DNA of 64,000 bases, from positions 38,532 through 102,531 of the forward strand of contig NZ_AUBY01000021.1 of assembly GCF_000429485.1 (NCBI RefSeq), read 5' to 3'. The notes under the pieces are model-generated. The model was not told where the DNA came from. It worked only from the letters and a program-made list of their open reading frames with translations, and searched no databases. Position numbers and translations under genes: made by a program. Below, one piece after another: positions 45,766 to 55,399 of this stretch; the first letter of the stretch is position 1; each line of letters begins with the position of its first letter. This DNA is from Aliagarivorans marinus DSM 23064. Lineage in GTDB: Bacteria; Pseudomonadota; Gammaproteobacteria; Enterobacterales; Celerinatantimonadaceae.

Positions 45766-45795
45766 CTTGAAACTGAGTTGGGCCATCTCCATATA
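45766..45795 (+). promoter_or_regulatory. Sigma-32 (RpoH) heat-shock promoter of ibpA
   Basis: CTTGAAA (45766-45772), 14 bp, CTCCATATA (45787-45795). The consensus is CTTGAAA-N13-15-CCCCATNTA, so the -35 is perfect and the -10 differs at one base. It predicts a 5' leader of about 115 nt before ibpA. Confidence 0.82.
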
Positions 45796-45893
45796 GTTAA
45801 ACAGGTGAGGGACAACAGTCATCACCGCCGGCTAAGCCCAACAGGATTAGCCACTTTTACGGACGCCAGCTACTGGGTCCAACAATTTAATTT

Positions 45894-45910
45894 ATTGCTC
45901 AAATGAGGAT
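45894..45910 (+). ncRNA. ROSE-like RNA thermometer in the ibpA leader
   Basis: ATTGCTC (45894-45900) can pair with GAGGAT (45905-45910) across a four-base loop, hiding the ribosome binding site GAGGA. The pairing leaves a G opposite G and a U opposite U, the weak pairs characteristic of the ROSE core UUGCU/AGGA in ibpA leaders of gammaproteobacteria. The long leader upstream could form the accessory hairpins. Confidence 0.7.
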
Positions 45911-45917
45911 AAACACT

Positions 45918-46388
45918 ATGCGTAATCAATACGACTTTTCACCCCTTTACCGCACTGCTATTGGCTTCGACCGTCTGGCTTCGCTGCTTGAGTCTGCCAG
46001 CAGCAACAGTGCACAGAGCCAAGGTTACCCTCCGTATAACATTGAAGCTGTCGATGAGAACCACTACCGCATCACCATTGCTGTAGCAGGTTTTAGCGAA
46101 CAGGAGCTAACCATTACCTCTCAAGACAATGCCTTGCTAGTTAAAGGTGTGAAAGAGAAGAAGGGTGAAGCGAAGGTGAACTACCTGCATCAAGGAATTG
46201 CAGAACGTGGCTTTGAACGCCGCTATCAACTTGCCGACCATGTGAAGGTTAAGTCGGCCGCTTTGGTAAATGGCCTGCTCAACATCGATCTTGAGCGTGA
46301 AATCCCAGAAGCCCTGAAGCCAAAGAATATCCCAATCAGCTCTGGTCACTCAGAAACCATCGAGCATCTGAATAAGCAAGCGAGCTAA
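45918..46388 (+). CDS. ibpA: Small heat-shock protein IbpA
   Basis: 156 residues from ATG 45918; the match to IbpA begins [24 protein letters not shown], so an upstream in-frame ATG is rejected. Central alpha-crystallin domain ([23 protein letters not shown] to [16 protein letters not shown]). Holdase binding aggregating proteins for DnaK/ClpB. Expression is controlled by a sigma-32 promoter and a leader thermometer. Single gene, flanked by terminators. Confidence 0.96.
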   Translation: MRNQYDFSPLYRTAIGFDRLASLLESASSNSAQSQGYPPYNIEAVDENHYRITIAVAGFSEQELTITSQDNALLVKGVKEKKGEAKVNYLHQGIAERGFERRYQLADHVKVKSAALVNGLLNIDLEREIPEALKPKNIPISSGHSETIEHLNKQAS

Positions 46389-46405
46389 TCACTCGACGCT
46401 AAGTT

Positions 46406-46433
46406 AAAAAAAGGCGCATCAGCGCCTTTTTTT
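46406..46433. terminator. Bidirectional terminator between ibpA and avtA
   Basis: AAAAAAAGGCGC (46406-46417), loop ATCA, GCGCCTTTTTTT (46422-46433): a perfect 12-bp stem with A and T runs on both sides, between convergent genes. Confidence 0.93.
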
Positions 46434-46455
46434 GATCGTTAATTAGCGCGGCGTG

Positions 46456-47700
46456 TTAATCGGGAAGCAGAGGATTAACGGTCTCGGCCAGGATGGCAAT
46501 CGCGCGATCGACCACCTCTGTTTTCGCGGCATAGTTAAGGCGGATGCACTGCTGGGTATGCGGCCAGGTCTTGTCGATACCTGGGAAGAAATAGCTACCG
46601 GGTACAATCAACAGTCCTTTTTCCTTGAGCCGTTCATAGAGCGCTTGTGAGCTTATCGCCAAGTCTTCAAACCATAACCACAGGAACATGGCACCCTCGG
46701 GCTTATGAATACGGAAGTGCGGCGAGGGGATTGCTTGTTGCAGCGCTTGCAGGGTACGTTGGGCTCGTTGCTGATAGAAGGGCGCTATGACTTCCTTACT
46801 TAGCGACAATAGCGAGCCATCTTCAATCATTAGGCGTGCGATGGCGGGCCCAATCCCCCCGGGGGCGAGGTTGATAATACCGCTTAGATTACCCATTGCT
46901 GCGATGATATCGGAATTCGCAATTACAATACCGCAGCGTGTGCCGGGCAGACCGAGCTTAGAAAGGCTTAGGCATAGAATGGTGTTGTCATTCCAAAAGG
47001 GCGTAGCGTCATTAAATACGATGCTCGGGAAGGGCAAACCATAGGCATTGTCGATCAGTAAGGGTATCTGGTGCGCTCTGGCTAGCTCATCCAGTTTAGC
47101 CAACTCACCATCGGTAATGACATTACCGGTGGGGTTGGTGGGGCGAGACACGCAGATAAGCCCAATATCATCGTCGATACTCACTTGGTCAAAATCGATG
47201 TGATACTTAAACTGTCGCTCGGGCAGGTACTCGATGGTTGGCTTGTAGGAGCAAAACAGGTTCTCAGTCAGACCGCTGTCCTCGTAGCCAATGTATTCAG
47301 GCGCTAAGGGGAACAGAACTTTCTTGTGGCCGTTACTGCTTTCACCGGCGAACAGGTTAAACAGATAGAAGAAGGCGCTTTGGCTGCCATTGGTTAGCGC
47401 GATGTTGTTAGGAGATAACTCCCAGCCAAACTGACTTTTGAGTAGGGCTGCTAAGCTCTCGATAAAGGCTTGGTTGCCCTGTGGCGAGTCATAGTTGCAG
47501 AGTGCATGTAGCAATGAACCATCGCCGAGACCTTGATTGAGGTGTTTAGCAAACTCGCTCTTTAGTGCTGGGATGTCGGCCGGGTTGCCGCCGCCTAACA
47601 TCAACATATTTTCGCCGGCGCGTAAGCCTTCATCCAAATCGGACATTAGCTGAGTGATGCCGGCGTGCTTAGTAAATTTTTCTCCGAATTTTGAGTACAT
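46456..47700 (-). CDS. avtA: Valine-pyruvate aminotransferase
   Basis: 414 residues from ATG 47700, preceded by AGGAGGGGAAG; an upstream GTG-type start is not supported. PLP fold type I; SLSKLGLPGTRCG contains the Schiff-base lysine, and VSRPTNPTGNV and IDNAYG are typical. The whole length matches E. coli AvtA closely. Interconverts valine/pyruvate with 2-oxoisovalerate/alanine. The ibpA-avtA-glyS order is also found in Vibrio. Confidence 0.95.
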   Translation of the reverse strand: MYSKFGEKFTKHAGITQLMSDLDEGLRAGENMLMLGGGNPADIPALKSEFAKHLNQGLGDGSLLHALCNYDSPQGNQAFIESLAALLKSQFGWELSPNNIALTNGSQSAFFYLFNLFAGESSNGHKKVLFPLAPEYIGYEDSGLTENLFCSYKPTIEYLPERQFKYHIDFDQVSIDDDIGLICVSRPTNPTGNVITDGELAKLDELARAHQIPLLIDNAYGLPFPSIVFNDATPFWNDNTILCLSLSKLGLPGTRCGIVIANSDIIAAMGNLSGIINLAPGGIGPAIARLMIEDGSLLSLSKEVIAPFYQQRAQRTLQALQQAIPSPHFRIHKPEGAMFLWLWFEDLAISSQALYERLKEKGLLIVPGSYFFPGIDKTWPHTQQCIRLNYAAKTEVVDRAIAILAETVNPLLPD

Positions 47701-47756
47701 CTTCCCCTCCTGATTGCCCCATACCTTAACAGCGTGAAAAAATAGCGGCAAACAAA

Positions 47757-47778
47757 AAGGCGAGCTAATGCTCGCCTT
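47757..47778 (-). terminator. Terminator after the alpha-amylase gene
   Basis: AAGGCGAGC (47757-47765), loop TAAT, GCTCGCCTT (47770-47778); on the minus strand it ends in TTTTTGTTT. 24 bp after the amylase stop codon. Confidence 0.88.
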
Positions 47779-47801
47779 ATCTTAGTGACGGTATGATCGG
47801 T

Positions 47802-49643
47802 CTATTGCATACCGAAGTAGGCAACCACAACCTTGCTGTCATCAGTGCTTCGTTCAAATACATAAGGGCTGGTGCTTAGCTGCTTATGCGTGCCGGTTGC
47901 CACTGCATTGTGGCGTCTACGGAAGTTCAGCACGGTTTGCCAATGCGACAATACCTCAGCTTTCTCTCCCTCTAGCTCATCCCAGTTCATGGGGGAGCGA
48001 GTTGCCTGATGACGGTCTGAACTACGCGGTCCTTTGCTTCTGGCGCTCTCATCGCCATAAAACACTTGGATAGCACCCGGTAACAGCGCAAATGCGGTGC
48101 CCAGTTGCTGATGCTGCTCTGGCGTTTTAGAGATGCTGCCATAGGCAAGTTTAGTGTCGTGTGAGGAAATATAAGAAAGAACCTGTTCCTCGCGACCACC
48201 TAATACATCAGCGTAGCGCTGATAGGTGGACTGCATCTCCGCCAGGCACCCAACGCCCTTGCTGGCATCGTCTTCTTGGAAGCTGAAGTTGATCAGCGAG
48301 TCGAAGCCCTTAGCATAAAGCGGTGAATGATTGATGCCTTGCCCCCAGAACTCGCCAGTCATCCAGAACGGATTGTCATCGAGCACTTTATCCGGGTTGG
48401 CTTGCTTCCAATCTTCGAATGCACGACTAGCGGCAAGCTTAAGCTCGAGCCACGCTTCAGGTTCCACGTGTTTAACGGTATCGGCTCGGAAGCCGTCGAT
48501 GCCATACTCACGTACCCAGTCACTAAGCCAGGTTATCAGGTAGTCACGCACCGTCGCACCCGGTATCTCCACAGCCTTGGTATCAGGCTTGTTCTGATAG
48601 AAGTTGGGGAGTCCGACAGCGTCCAAGGACTCGGTTTTAAAGTCAGGCAGGTAGGCCAGCGACATGGTCAGATCGCTTGGGCCGGGAGCTGGGTAGCCAC
48701 TGATATCGGTGCGCACCCAATCTTTGCCCCACCAACGTTGCCACGCCTCGCGATCGCCATAATCGATATAGTCGTTAAAGCTATGCCAGGTCTCGCCCTT
48801 ACCGGGACTCCAGTCGCTCCAGTTCTCTCCAAGGTATTGCTCGATACCGCCGTCGTATTCTTGGGTCGCACCGAAGCCAAACTGCTGCATATCTGCCAAC
48901 GTGGCGTAACCGGTATGGTTCATCACGATGTCCATTACCACGCGAATACCGCGTGCATGGGCGCTATCGACGAACTGACGAAGCTCGTCTTCAGTCCCCA
49001 TGTTTTGGTCCATGAGTGTGTAGTCTTGGACGTAGTAGCCATGATAACCGTAGTGTTTAAAGTCCCCGCGCATACCACCACCGACCCAGCCGCGGATCTG
49101 CTCATAGGGCGCGGTTATCCAGATCGCATCGATACCCAGTTCACCCAAGTAGTCTAGCTGAGCGGTTAGACCCGCTATATCGCCACCGTGGAAGGTGCCA
49201 ATCTCGTTTTTACCGTCTTTGCTGCGGCCATAGCTGTTATCGTTGTCTGGATTACCGTTGTAGAAGCGGTCGGTGATAACGAAGTAGACGCTCGCGCTGT
49301 CCCAGCTAAACGCATCTGGAGTGTGAGACTCCGCTTCCAGCAATACTAAGCCTTGGCTTTGCTCGGCAGGTACTAGTGTGACCTTGCCGTCGGCGACGGT
49401 TACAAGTTGCTGGCTATAGAAGTCGCGAAGCTGCTGACCCTCTGCGAAGCTCGAGGATACATCAATGGTGACGGGGCTGACGCCATCCCACAACTGGCAG
49501 GCTGCTGCGCTGGCATTGGCTACAGCGGCTTCTGTGCCGCTAGCAGAGCTTGATGAAGAACTAGGTGTACCTGAGCTTGCACAGGCAGCGATAGTCGCGC
49601 CAAGCGCTGCGCTAATCGCGATACGAAGAAGAGTATTCGACAT
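47802..49643 (-). CDS. Lipoprotein alpha-amylase (GH13, MalS-like)
   Basis: 613 residues. Lipobox IAAC with lipidated C21 and a serine-rich linker, so it is membrane-anchored facing the periplasm or surface. A GH13 barrel follows: VVMDIVMNH (region I), GFRADTVKH with the nucleophile aspartate, WMTGEFWG with the acid/base glutamate, YISSHDTK with the third carboxylate. Probably endo-acting on starch or maltodextrins. It lies downstream of a small lipoprotein gene with a terminator hairpin between the two. Signal peptide and lipobox position are the same as in that neighbour (C21). It interrupts the avtA-glyS neighbourhood. Confidence 0.93.
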   Translation of the reverse strand: MSNTLLRIAISAALGATIAACASSGTPSSSSSSASGTEAAVANASAAACQLWDGVSPVTIDVSSSFAEGQQLRDFYSQQLVTVADGKVTLVPAEQSQGLVLLEAESHTPDAFSWDSASVYFVITDRFYNGNPDNDNSYGRSKDGKNEIGTFHGGDIAGLTAQLDYLGELGIDAIWITAPYEQIRGWVGGGMRGDFKHYGYHGYYVQDYTLMDQNMGTEDELRQFVDSAHARGIRVVMDIVMNHTGYATLADMQQFGFGATQEYDGGIEQYLGENWSDWSPGKGETWHSFNDYIDYGDREAWQRWWGKDWVRTDISGYPAPGPSDLTMSLAYLPDFKTESLDAVGLPNFYQNKPDTKAVEIPGATVRDYLITWLSDWVREYGIDGFRADTVKHVEPEAWLELKLAASRAFEDWKQANPDKVLDDNPFWMTGEFWGQGINHSPLYAKGFDSLINFSFQEDDASKGVGCLAEMQSTYQRYADVLGGREEQVLSYISSHDTKLAYGSISKTPEQHQQLGTAFALLPGAIQVFYGDESARSKGPRSSDRHQATRSPMNWDELEGEKAEVLSHWQTVLNFRRRHNAVATGTHKQLSTSPYVFERSTDDSKVVVAYFGMQ

Positions 49644-49682
49644 AAGAACATCCGTTTACTTGCTGACACAAATCGAAGAAAA

Positions 49683-49706
49683 AAAAAGCCCCATGCGGGG
49701 CTTTTT
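49683..49706 (-). terminator. Hairpin terminator between the small lipoprotein and amylase genes
   Basis: AAAAAGCCCC (49683-49692), loop ATGC, GGGGCTTTTT (49697-49706). On the minus strand it is followed by a T-run, so it should stop transcripts after the small lipoprotein gene, 16 bp past its stop, before the amylase. Confidence 0.85.
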
Positions 49707-49721
49707 GGGGTAGGTAAGTGC

Positions 49722-50174
49722 TTACATCTCTTCTTTTTCGATGTAAACAACAGGGAGCTCGCCGCTCCAATCTAGGAAGAAGCGGTATACGCCATCTTCT
49801 TCAGGAGTGAACTTGAAGTTGTCGAATGCTGAACACTTGTTGGACTCACGGCGCTCGCCTAGAGCAATATCAGCTTCTCCAGAAAGGAAGCCAAAGTTGG
49901 TACCACATTGCCATGCTGCATCACCGAACTTCCACTCGTAAGGTTGGCCATCAGCAATCAGTGGCTCGTCCAGTGGAGAGGTTGCGCTCCACACGTTTTC
50001 TTGACCTTCAACAGGTTGCAGCTTGAATTGAGGCTCAGCATCCCACCATGTGAATACGCCGCGAAGGAACACATCGCGTGGCAGCTTACTCGCAGAGTCA
50101 CCTGAAGACGCACAACCCGCTGCAACAAGTGCGACCATTGCAAGCACACCTGCTCTGAATAAGTTCTTTAGCAT
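49722..50174 (-). CDS. Small lipoprotein, possible starch-binding partner of the amylase
   Basis: 150 residues; lipobox VAAGC with lipidated C21. The mature part (LRGVFTWWDAEPQFKLQPVEGQENVWSATSPL...YEWKFGDAAWQCGTNFG...GVYRFFLDWSGELPVVYI) has the strand pattern and aromatic residues of starch-binding-type Ig-like modules, as found in pullulanases and SusE-like proteins. Two cysteines may pair. Carbohydrate binding is inferred from pattern and the amylase neighbour. The 234-bp gap before it (50175-50408) holds its promoter and the glyS terminator. Confidence 0.75.
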   Translation of the reverse strand: MLKNLFRAGVLAMVALVAAGCASSGDSASKLPRDVFLRGVFTWWDAEPQFKLQPVEGQENVWSATSPLDEPLIADGQPYEWKFGDAAWQCGTNFGFLSGEADIALGERRESNKCSAFDNFKFTPEEDGVYRFFLDWSGELPVVYIEKEEM

Positions 50175-50361
50175 AATCCTTTTCCTTTAATAGTTATTTC
50201 GTTATTCCATTGCCTTGAATGACAATTCATTACGTAATGAGATGAACTCATGCACTTTTATAGCCGAGGAAAACGAGGAAAAACGTGCCAAGCTCACAGT
50301 AAAAAAATGAAAAGGATTTCAACATTTCAGGGCAAAATGGAGATCTGTGAGGGGGATCAAA

Positions 50362-50390
50362 AAAGCCACCGAGCAAGGCTGGGTGGCTTT
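50362..50390 (-). terminator. Rho-independent terminator of glyQS
   Basis: AAAGCCACC (50362-50370) and GGTGGCTTT (50382-50390) form a 9-bp stem with an 11-base loop, followed on the minus strand by TTTTTT; 19 bp after glyS. Confidence 0.85.
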
Positions 50391-50408
50391 CAATGATACG
50401 CTGAGAAG

Positions 50409-52487
50409 TTATTGAATCAGCGAGATATCTGCAATTTCTAAGAACAGCGCGCGAAGTTGGCTAAGCAGGGTCAGACGGTTGATCTTCACCGCTTCGTCAT
50501 CGGCCATTACCATCACGTTGTCGAAGAAGGCGTCCACTACCTCACGTAGGCTAGCCAGCTTGGTCAGTGCTTGCTGATAGTCGGCTGCAGCCAATACAGG
50601 TGCTAACTCTATCTGCAGGCCACTTAGGGCGGCATACAGCGCTTTCTCTTGCTCGCTTTCAAACAAGGCTTGGTCGACCTCTGGCTTAACGAAGTCAGGG
50701 TTTTTAGCCAGGATATTGGATACACGCTTGTTAGCTGCAGCCAAGGCTTCAGCTTGCTCAAGTTCACGGAACTGGGCAACTGCTTTGATGCGCTTCTCAA
50801 TATCGATTGGGCGAGTTGGCTTGCGCTCGAGTACCGCCGAAATCACGCTGGCATCGATACCTTGTTCTAGGTAGCTGGCGCGCAGACGTGCATAAACAAA
50901 CTCAATCAACTGCTGCTTAACCTGTTGCTGCTGTTCTTGGCTTAGCTCAAGCGGCTGCAACAGTAGTGCGTTAGTGAACAACGTATCCAGATCCAAGGCA
51001 AAGCCTTTTTCAATGATGATACGCAGGATACCCAAACTGGCACGGCGCAGTGCGAATGGGTCTTTATCGCCTTTTGGCAGCTGGCCGATGGCGAAGATAC
51101 CCACCAGAGTGTCGAGCTTGTCAGCAATCGCTACGGCGGCAGCAACACCGGTTTCTGGCAGTTTGTCGCCAGAGAAGCGTGGCCAGTACTGCTGGTTAAG
51201 TGCAGTGGCAACTTCTTCGTGCTCACCGTCGTGGCGCGCATAGTACATGCCCATCACACCTTGCACGTCTGGGAACTCCAGTACCATTTCACTGCCCAGA
51301 TCTGTCTTAGATAGCAGCGCTGCGCGTTGTGCGTGCTGCACATCGGCATCGATCTCTGCTGCTAGCTGAGAGGCCAGTTCAGCGATACGCTTGGACTTGT
51401 CCAGCATGGTGCCAAGTTTTTGCTGGAACACCACTTTACCCAGTGAGTCCAGGCGGTCTTCTAGCTTGGTCTTGCGGTCAGTGTTGAAGAAGAACTCGGC
51501 ATCGGCCAAGCGCGGGGTGACCACCTTCTCGTTACCAGAGATAACTTGCTGAGGGTCTTTGCTGACGATGTTCGATACAAAGATAAAGCGCGGCAGTAGT
51601 TGGCCTTGCTTGTCGAGGATCGGGAAGTACTTCTGGTTGTCCTTCATGGTGTAGATCAGCGCTTCGGCCGGTACATCCAAGAACTTCTCGGCGAAGCTAC
51701 CCACCATGGCAACGGGCCACTCAACCAGCGAACACACTTCTTCAAGCAGATCTTCATCGATATCGGCAACGCCGTTCTCGCGGGCCGCCTCAGCTTCAAC
51801 TTGCTCGCGGATGATCTCTTTACGGCGCTCGTAGTTCACGATGACTTTGCCGCGCTGATCCAGTTGTTGCTCGTAGTCTTGCGCGTGGTTCAACTCGAAC
51901 TCTGCTTCACCCATAAAGCGGTGACCGCGAATGGTGCGCGCTGATTCAATACCCAGCACTTCGCCTTTAACCAGCTTGTCGCCGTACAGCATGGTGATGG
52001 TGTGAACCGGACGGATAAACTGGGTGCTGTAAGCGCCCCAACGCATCGGTTTAGGGATAGGCAGCTTGGCCAGCGCGTCAGCCACCAGTGAAGGCACCAA
52101 CTCGTATACGCTTTGGCCTTTCACTTCGGCTTTATGCAGCAGCCACTCACCTTTATCGGTAACCAGACGCTCGGCTTGCTCTACGGTAATGCCGTTAGAG
52201 CGTGCCCAACCTTCAGCGGCCTTGGTGGCCTTACCTTCGGCGTCGAAGGCGCTGCTAACTGCAGGGCCGCGTTTTTCAACGATTTTATCCGGGGTCTGCT
52301 CGGCCATTTGGTCGATTAGCAGTGCCAGGCGGCGAGGAGCAGCGAACCACTTAATCTCGCCATAGGCCAGGCCGGCTTTCTCAGTGCCCGCTACAAAGTT
52401 GTCACGGAAAGCTTCTGCCAGTTTGCGCAGGGCTTTTGGTGGTAGCTCTTCGGTGCCAATCTCGACTAACAATTTATCTACGTTCAT
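50409..52487 (-). CDS. glyS: Glycyl-tRNA synthetase beta subunit
   Basis: 692 residues (E. coli 689). Begins [18 protein letters not shown], the typical beta-subunit start, with the anticodon-binding and HD-like domains downstream ([24 protein letters not shown]). Forms the alpha2beta2 enzyme with GlyQ, encoded 11 bp upstream. Confidence 0.98.
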   Translation of the reverse strand: MNVDKLLVEIGTEELPPKALRKLAEAFRDNFVAGTEKAGLAYGEIKWFAAPRRLALLIDQMAEQTPDKIVEKRGPAVSSAFDAEGKATKAAEGWARSNGITVEQAERLVTDKGEWLLHKAEVKGQSVYELVPSLVADALAKLPIPKPMRWGAYSTQFIRPVHTITMLYGDKLVKGEVLGIESARTIRGHRFMGEAEFELNHAQDYEQQLDQRGKVIVNYERRKEIIREQVEAEAARENGVADIDEDLLEEVCSLVEWPVAMVGSFAEKFLDVPAEALIYTMKDNQKYFPILDKQGQLLPRFIFVSNIVSKDPQQVISGNEKVVTPRLADAEFFFNTDRKTKLEDRLDSLGKVVFQQKLGTMLDKSKRIAELASQLAAEIDADVQHAQRAALLSKTDLGSEMVLEFPDVQGVMGMYYARHDGEHEEVATALNQQYWPRFSGDKLPETGVAAAVAIADKLDTLVGIFAIGQLPKGDKDPFALRRASLGILRIIIEKGFALDLDTLFTNALLLQPLELSQEQQQQVKQQLIEFVYARLRASYLEQGIDASVISAVLERKPTRPIDIEKRIKAVAQFRELEQAEALAAANKRVSNILAKNPDFVKPEVDQALFESEQEKALYAALSGLQIELAPVLAAADYQQALTKLASLREVVDAFFDNVMVMADDEAVKINRLTLLSQLRALFLEIADISLIQ

Positions 52488-52498
52488 TACTCGCTACC

Positions 52499-53404
52499 TT
52501 ATTTTTGTTTGTTGCACAGTGGGAAGCCAAGCTCTTCACGCGCAGCGTAGTAGCTTTCGGCAACAGCTTTAGCCAAGGTGCGAACACGCAGGATAAAGCG
52601 CTGACGCTCGGTAACCGAGATCGCGTGGCGGGCATCAAGCAGGTTAAAGGCATGCGAGGCCTTCATCACTTGCTCGTAGGCAGGTAGCGGTAAGCCAGCT
52701 TCAATCAGCTTCTGGCTGTCTTTCTCACACTGATCGAACTGCTTAAACAGTGCATCGGTGTCGGCGTGCTCAAAGTTGTAGGTACTTTGCTCAACTTCGT
52801 TCTGATGGAATACATCGCCGTAGGTCACTTTACCCATTGGGCCGTCGGTCCATACCAGGTCGTAGATGCTGTCTACGCCTTGGATGTACATCGCCAGACG
52901 CTCCAGGCCGTAGGTAATCTCACCGGTCACCGGCGCGCACTCTAGGCCACCCACTTGTTGGAAGTAAGTAAACTGGGTGATTTCCATACCGTTTAGCCAG
53001 ATTTCCCAGCCCAGACCCCAGGCACCCAACGTCGGGCTTTCCCAGTTGTCTTCAACGAAGCGGATATCATGAACTTCAGGGTTAATGCCCAGCTCAACCA
53101 ACGAGCCCAGGTACAGTTCCTGGATGTTGTCGGGAGATGGCTTCATTACCACCTGAAATTGATAGTAGTGTTGCAAGCGGTTTGGGTTTTCCCCGTAACG
53201 ACCGTCGGTTGGGCGGCGGCATGGCTGCACATAGGCCGAGCTCATTGGCTCTGGACCGATGGAGCGCAAAAAGGTTTGAGGGTGGAAGGTACCGGCGCCA
53301 ACTTCCATGTCGAGAGGCTGCACGATGACACAGCCTTGACGAGCCCAATAATCCTGTAAGGCCAGGATCAGTCCCTGAAAGGTCTTAATATCGTATTTTT
53401 GCAT
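52499..53404 (-). CDS. glyQ: Glycyl-tRNA synthetase alpha subunit
   Basis: 301 residues. Class II catalytic subunit: [46 protein letters not shown] and [20 protein letters not shown] are canonical. Translated with glyS. The 211-bp gap before it (53405-53615) carries its promoter; nothing else is clear there. Confidence 0.98.
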   Translation of the reverse strand: MQKYDIKTFQGLILALQDYWARQGCVIVQPLDMEVGAGTFHPQTFLRSIGPEPMSSAYVQPCRRPTDGRYGENPNRLQHYYQFQVVMKPSPDNIQELYLGSLVELGINPEVHDIRFVEDNWESPTLGAWGLGWEIWLNGMEITQFTYFQQVGGLECAPVTGEITYGLERLAMYIQGVDSIYDLVWTDGPMGKVTYGDVFHQNEVEQSTYNFEHADTDALFKQFDQCEKDSQKLIEAGLPLPAYEQVMKASHAFNLLDARHAISVTERQRFILRVRTLAKAVAESYYAAREELGFPLCNKQK

Positions 53405-53615
53405 GACAACTATCGCGCGTATGATTTAATCAATGGTTTAACTGACGGAGTATACCTCAGCTCTCCCTAAAGCCCTAGACTGTATGGCTTTTAAGCGGCG
53501 CTTTCAGACGAAAAAAACAGTGATTAATCGCGGCTTGGGCTTCTGACAACGGTTTTTCGCAAAGTCATCTGCCGAAGAGACCTACTTTGCTAGTCGAAGA
53601 GGTGCTGCAAGCGCC

Positions 53616-53864
53616 CTATTGGCCCTTGCGAATTAGGTACAAATAGGGGGATTGCTCGATCTGCTGCGCCACTAAGGTGTGGTCCATAAAGCGGCAGAAA
53701 CTAGCGATATCACGGGTGGTGGAAGGGTCGTCGGCCTTAATACACAGCACTTGGCCCAACTCCATCTGACGAATCATCTTTCTTACCATCATCACCGGTT
53801 CTGGGCAGCGTAGGCCCATGGCGTCTAAGTGAAGATCAGCAGTGGAAAAATCAGTTTCGGTCAT
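53616..53864 (-). CDS. tusA: Sulfur carrier protein TusA
   Basis: 82 residues with the [11 protein letters not shown] motif; the active cysteine is C20, in the CPxP signature. Passes persulphide from IscS to TusBCD for 2-thiouridine formation. Single gene with 95 bp to the next gene, the sensor kinase. Confidence 0.96.
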   Translation of the reverse strand: MTETDFSTADLHLDAMGLRCPEPVMMVRKMIRQMELGQVLCIKADDPSTTRDIASFCRFMDHTLVAQQIEQSPYLYLIRKGQ

Positions 53865-53959
53865 AACTATCGGTGGTTCTCTGTGAGTTATTCGGCTTAG
53901 TGGGTGCTTTTAGCATCTAGCGACAGCATACGCAAAAACCGCGTGTCTGTCGCGGCTGC

Positions 53960-55399
53960 TTAGTTGACATGGGGTAGCTGCAATTTTACCTCCAGGCCGC
54001 CCTGGGGGAGGTTCTGTAAGGTAACATCACCGCCGTGGGCGTGGGCAATGTTGCGGGCAATGCCCAAGCCCAGGCCGCTGCCATCTTTGTCGGTAGCCAG
54101 GCGCACGTAGGGGTTGAATACGTCCAAGTGATGCTGCTCGGGAATGCCCGGTCCATGGTCAACGAACAGCAAACATAGCTCTTCTTCATCGTCTAATACG
54201 TAGACTTCCACTTGTTTGCCGTACTTAATGCCGTTATCGATGAGGTTAGCAATGCAGCGCTTAATCGCTAACGGCTTACCGCGGTAAAACGCCTCGGTAC
54301 TGCCTTTTACAGCCACCTTACCTTGGTAGGGCTCAGTGATATGTTCCAGATGGCTCATGATGTCGATATCGCTGAGGTTTTCATGGATATCGGTCTCTTT
54401 GACCGTCTGTAAGGCCCCTTTCGCCAGAAGCTCAAGGTCATCTAAGTCTCGGTTAAACGCGTCAATGGTGTGTTCGTCATCGAGCAGCTCAGCACGCAGC
54501 CGCAAACGAGTGATGGGGGTTTTTAAGTCGTGAGAGATGGAGCGAAACAGCAGTTCCCGATCTTCAATATAGCGTTTGAGCTTGCTCTGCATGCTATTGA
54601 AGGCGCGGGTTGCTTGGCAGATTTCATCGCTACCTTCTTCCTTTAAAGGCGGCTGGAACAGATCAATGGTGAGTGATGAAGCGGCTTTGGCTAATCGACG
54701 AAGTGGCCGGGTCTGACTGCGGATCAAGCTAAAGGTGAACAGCAACAAGAAGGTGGTCATGATCCCCATAAACCATGCCAGCTCCTGACCAAAATAGTTT
54801 TTGCTGAGCTCGAAATAGGGGGGCGGCAGGAGTGATACCACGGCGAGCCACTGCCCATTGGGCTGCTTGAGTTGCAATACAATCAGGCTTGGATCGGGAC
54901 GATAGTCGTTAAATACTGTGGCCGACCAAATCGTAGGCAGGTTTAACTTTGGCCCATGGCGCATTTGGCGTGTCAGCTGATTGTAGGGCATCACCCACAA
55001 TGAGATATCCTTTGTGGCCGCCAACTCTTGCTGGAAGTCGCTCTCTAGTTGCTCGAGTAGGTCGAGCGAGTGGCGATTTTGCGGGCTGACTTGAAAGCTC
55101 AGCGGACTGTTTAGGGAGGTAAAACTGTATTGATTCCCACCCAAGCGGCGGCGTTGCTCAATGGTCTCTTGCTGTTGCTGTTCTGGTAGCTGCTGTAGTT
55201 GCTTGATGCTAGCGGATATATCCTGAGCCAGATAATGACTGCTCTCGAGCAAGGTGCGGCTATGGTATTGGCGCACCTGGAAGTACCACAAAAAACTGCT
55301 TAGCGCTTGTGCCAACACAATCGCCACTAGCATTAGCACCAAGGTGCGAGCTAGCAGCGAGCGAGGGAGTATCCGATTAGTCGTTTGCCTAAAGCTCAT
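53960..55399 (-). CDS. EnvZ-type sensor histidine kinase
   Basis: 479 residues from ATG 55399, overlapping the regulator stop by 11 bp. Two membrane helices (about 18-40 and 205-227), a periplasmic region of about 165 residues, HAMP, phosphoacceptor H290 in SISHDLKTPITRLRLR, N box NLIDNGIKYG, and G boxes DHGPGIPEQ and GSGLGLGIARNI. The signal is unknown. It resembles EnvZ/RstB-class kinases. Confidence 0.93.
   Translation of the reverse strand: MSFRQTTNRILPRSLLARTLVLMLVAIVLAQALSSFLWYFQVRQYHSRTLLESSHYLAQDISASIKQLQQLPEQQQQETIEQRRRLGGNQYSFTSLNSPLSFQVSPQNRHSLDLLEQLESDFQQELAATKDISLWVMPYNQLTRQMRHGPKLNLPTIWSATVFNDYRPDPSLIVLQLKQPNGQWLAVVSLLPPPYFELSKNYFGQELAWFMGIMTTFLLLFTFSLIRSQTRPLRRLAKAASSLTIDLFQPPLKEEGSDEICQATRAFNSMQSKLKRYIEDRELLFRSISHDLKTPITRLRLRAELLDDEHTIDAFNRDLDDLELLAKGALQTVKETDIHENLSDIDIMSHLEHITEPYQGKVAVKGSTEAFYRGKPLAIKRCIANLIDNGIKYGKQVEVYVLDDEEELCLLFVDHGPGIPEQHHLDVFNPYVRLATDKDGSGLGLGIARNIAHAHGGDVTLQNLPQGGLEVKLQLPHVN

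Noticed and set aside
48467..48482. GTTCCACGTG half-palindrome in the amylase gene
   Set aside because: Right half does not match parS; isolated half-site, probably chance.
48327..49157. 276-residue reading frame antisense to the alpha-amylase
   Set aside because: The minus-strand amylase has all GH13 motifs over this stretch; the plus-strand frame resembles nothing.
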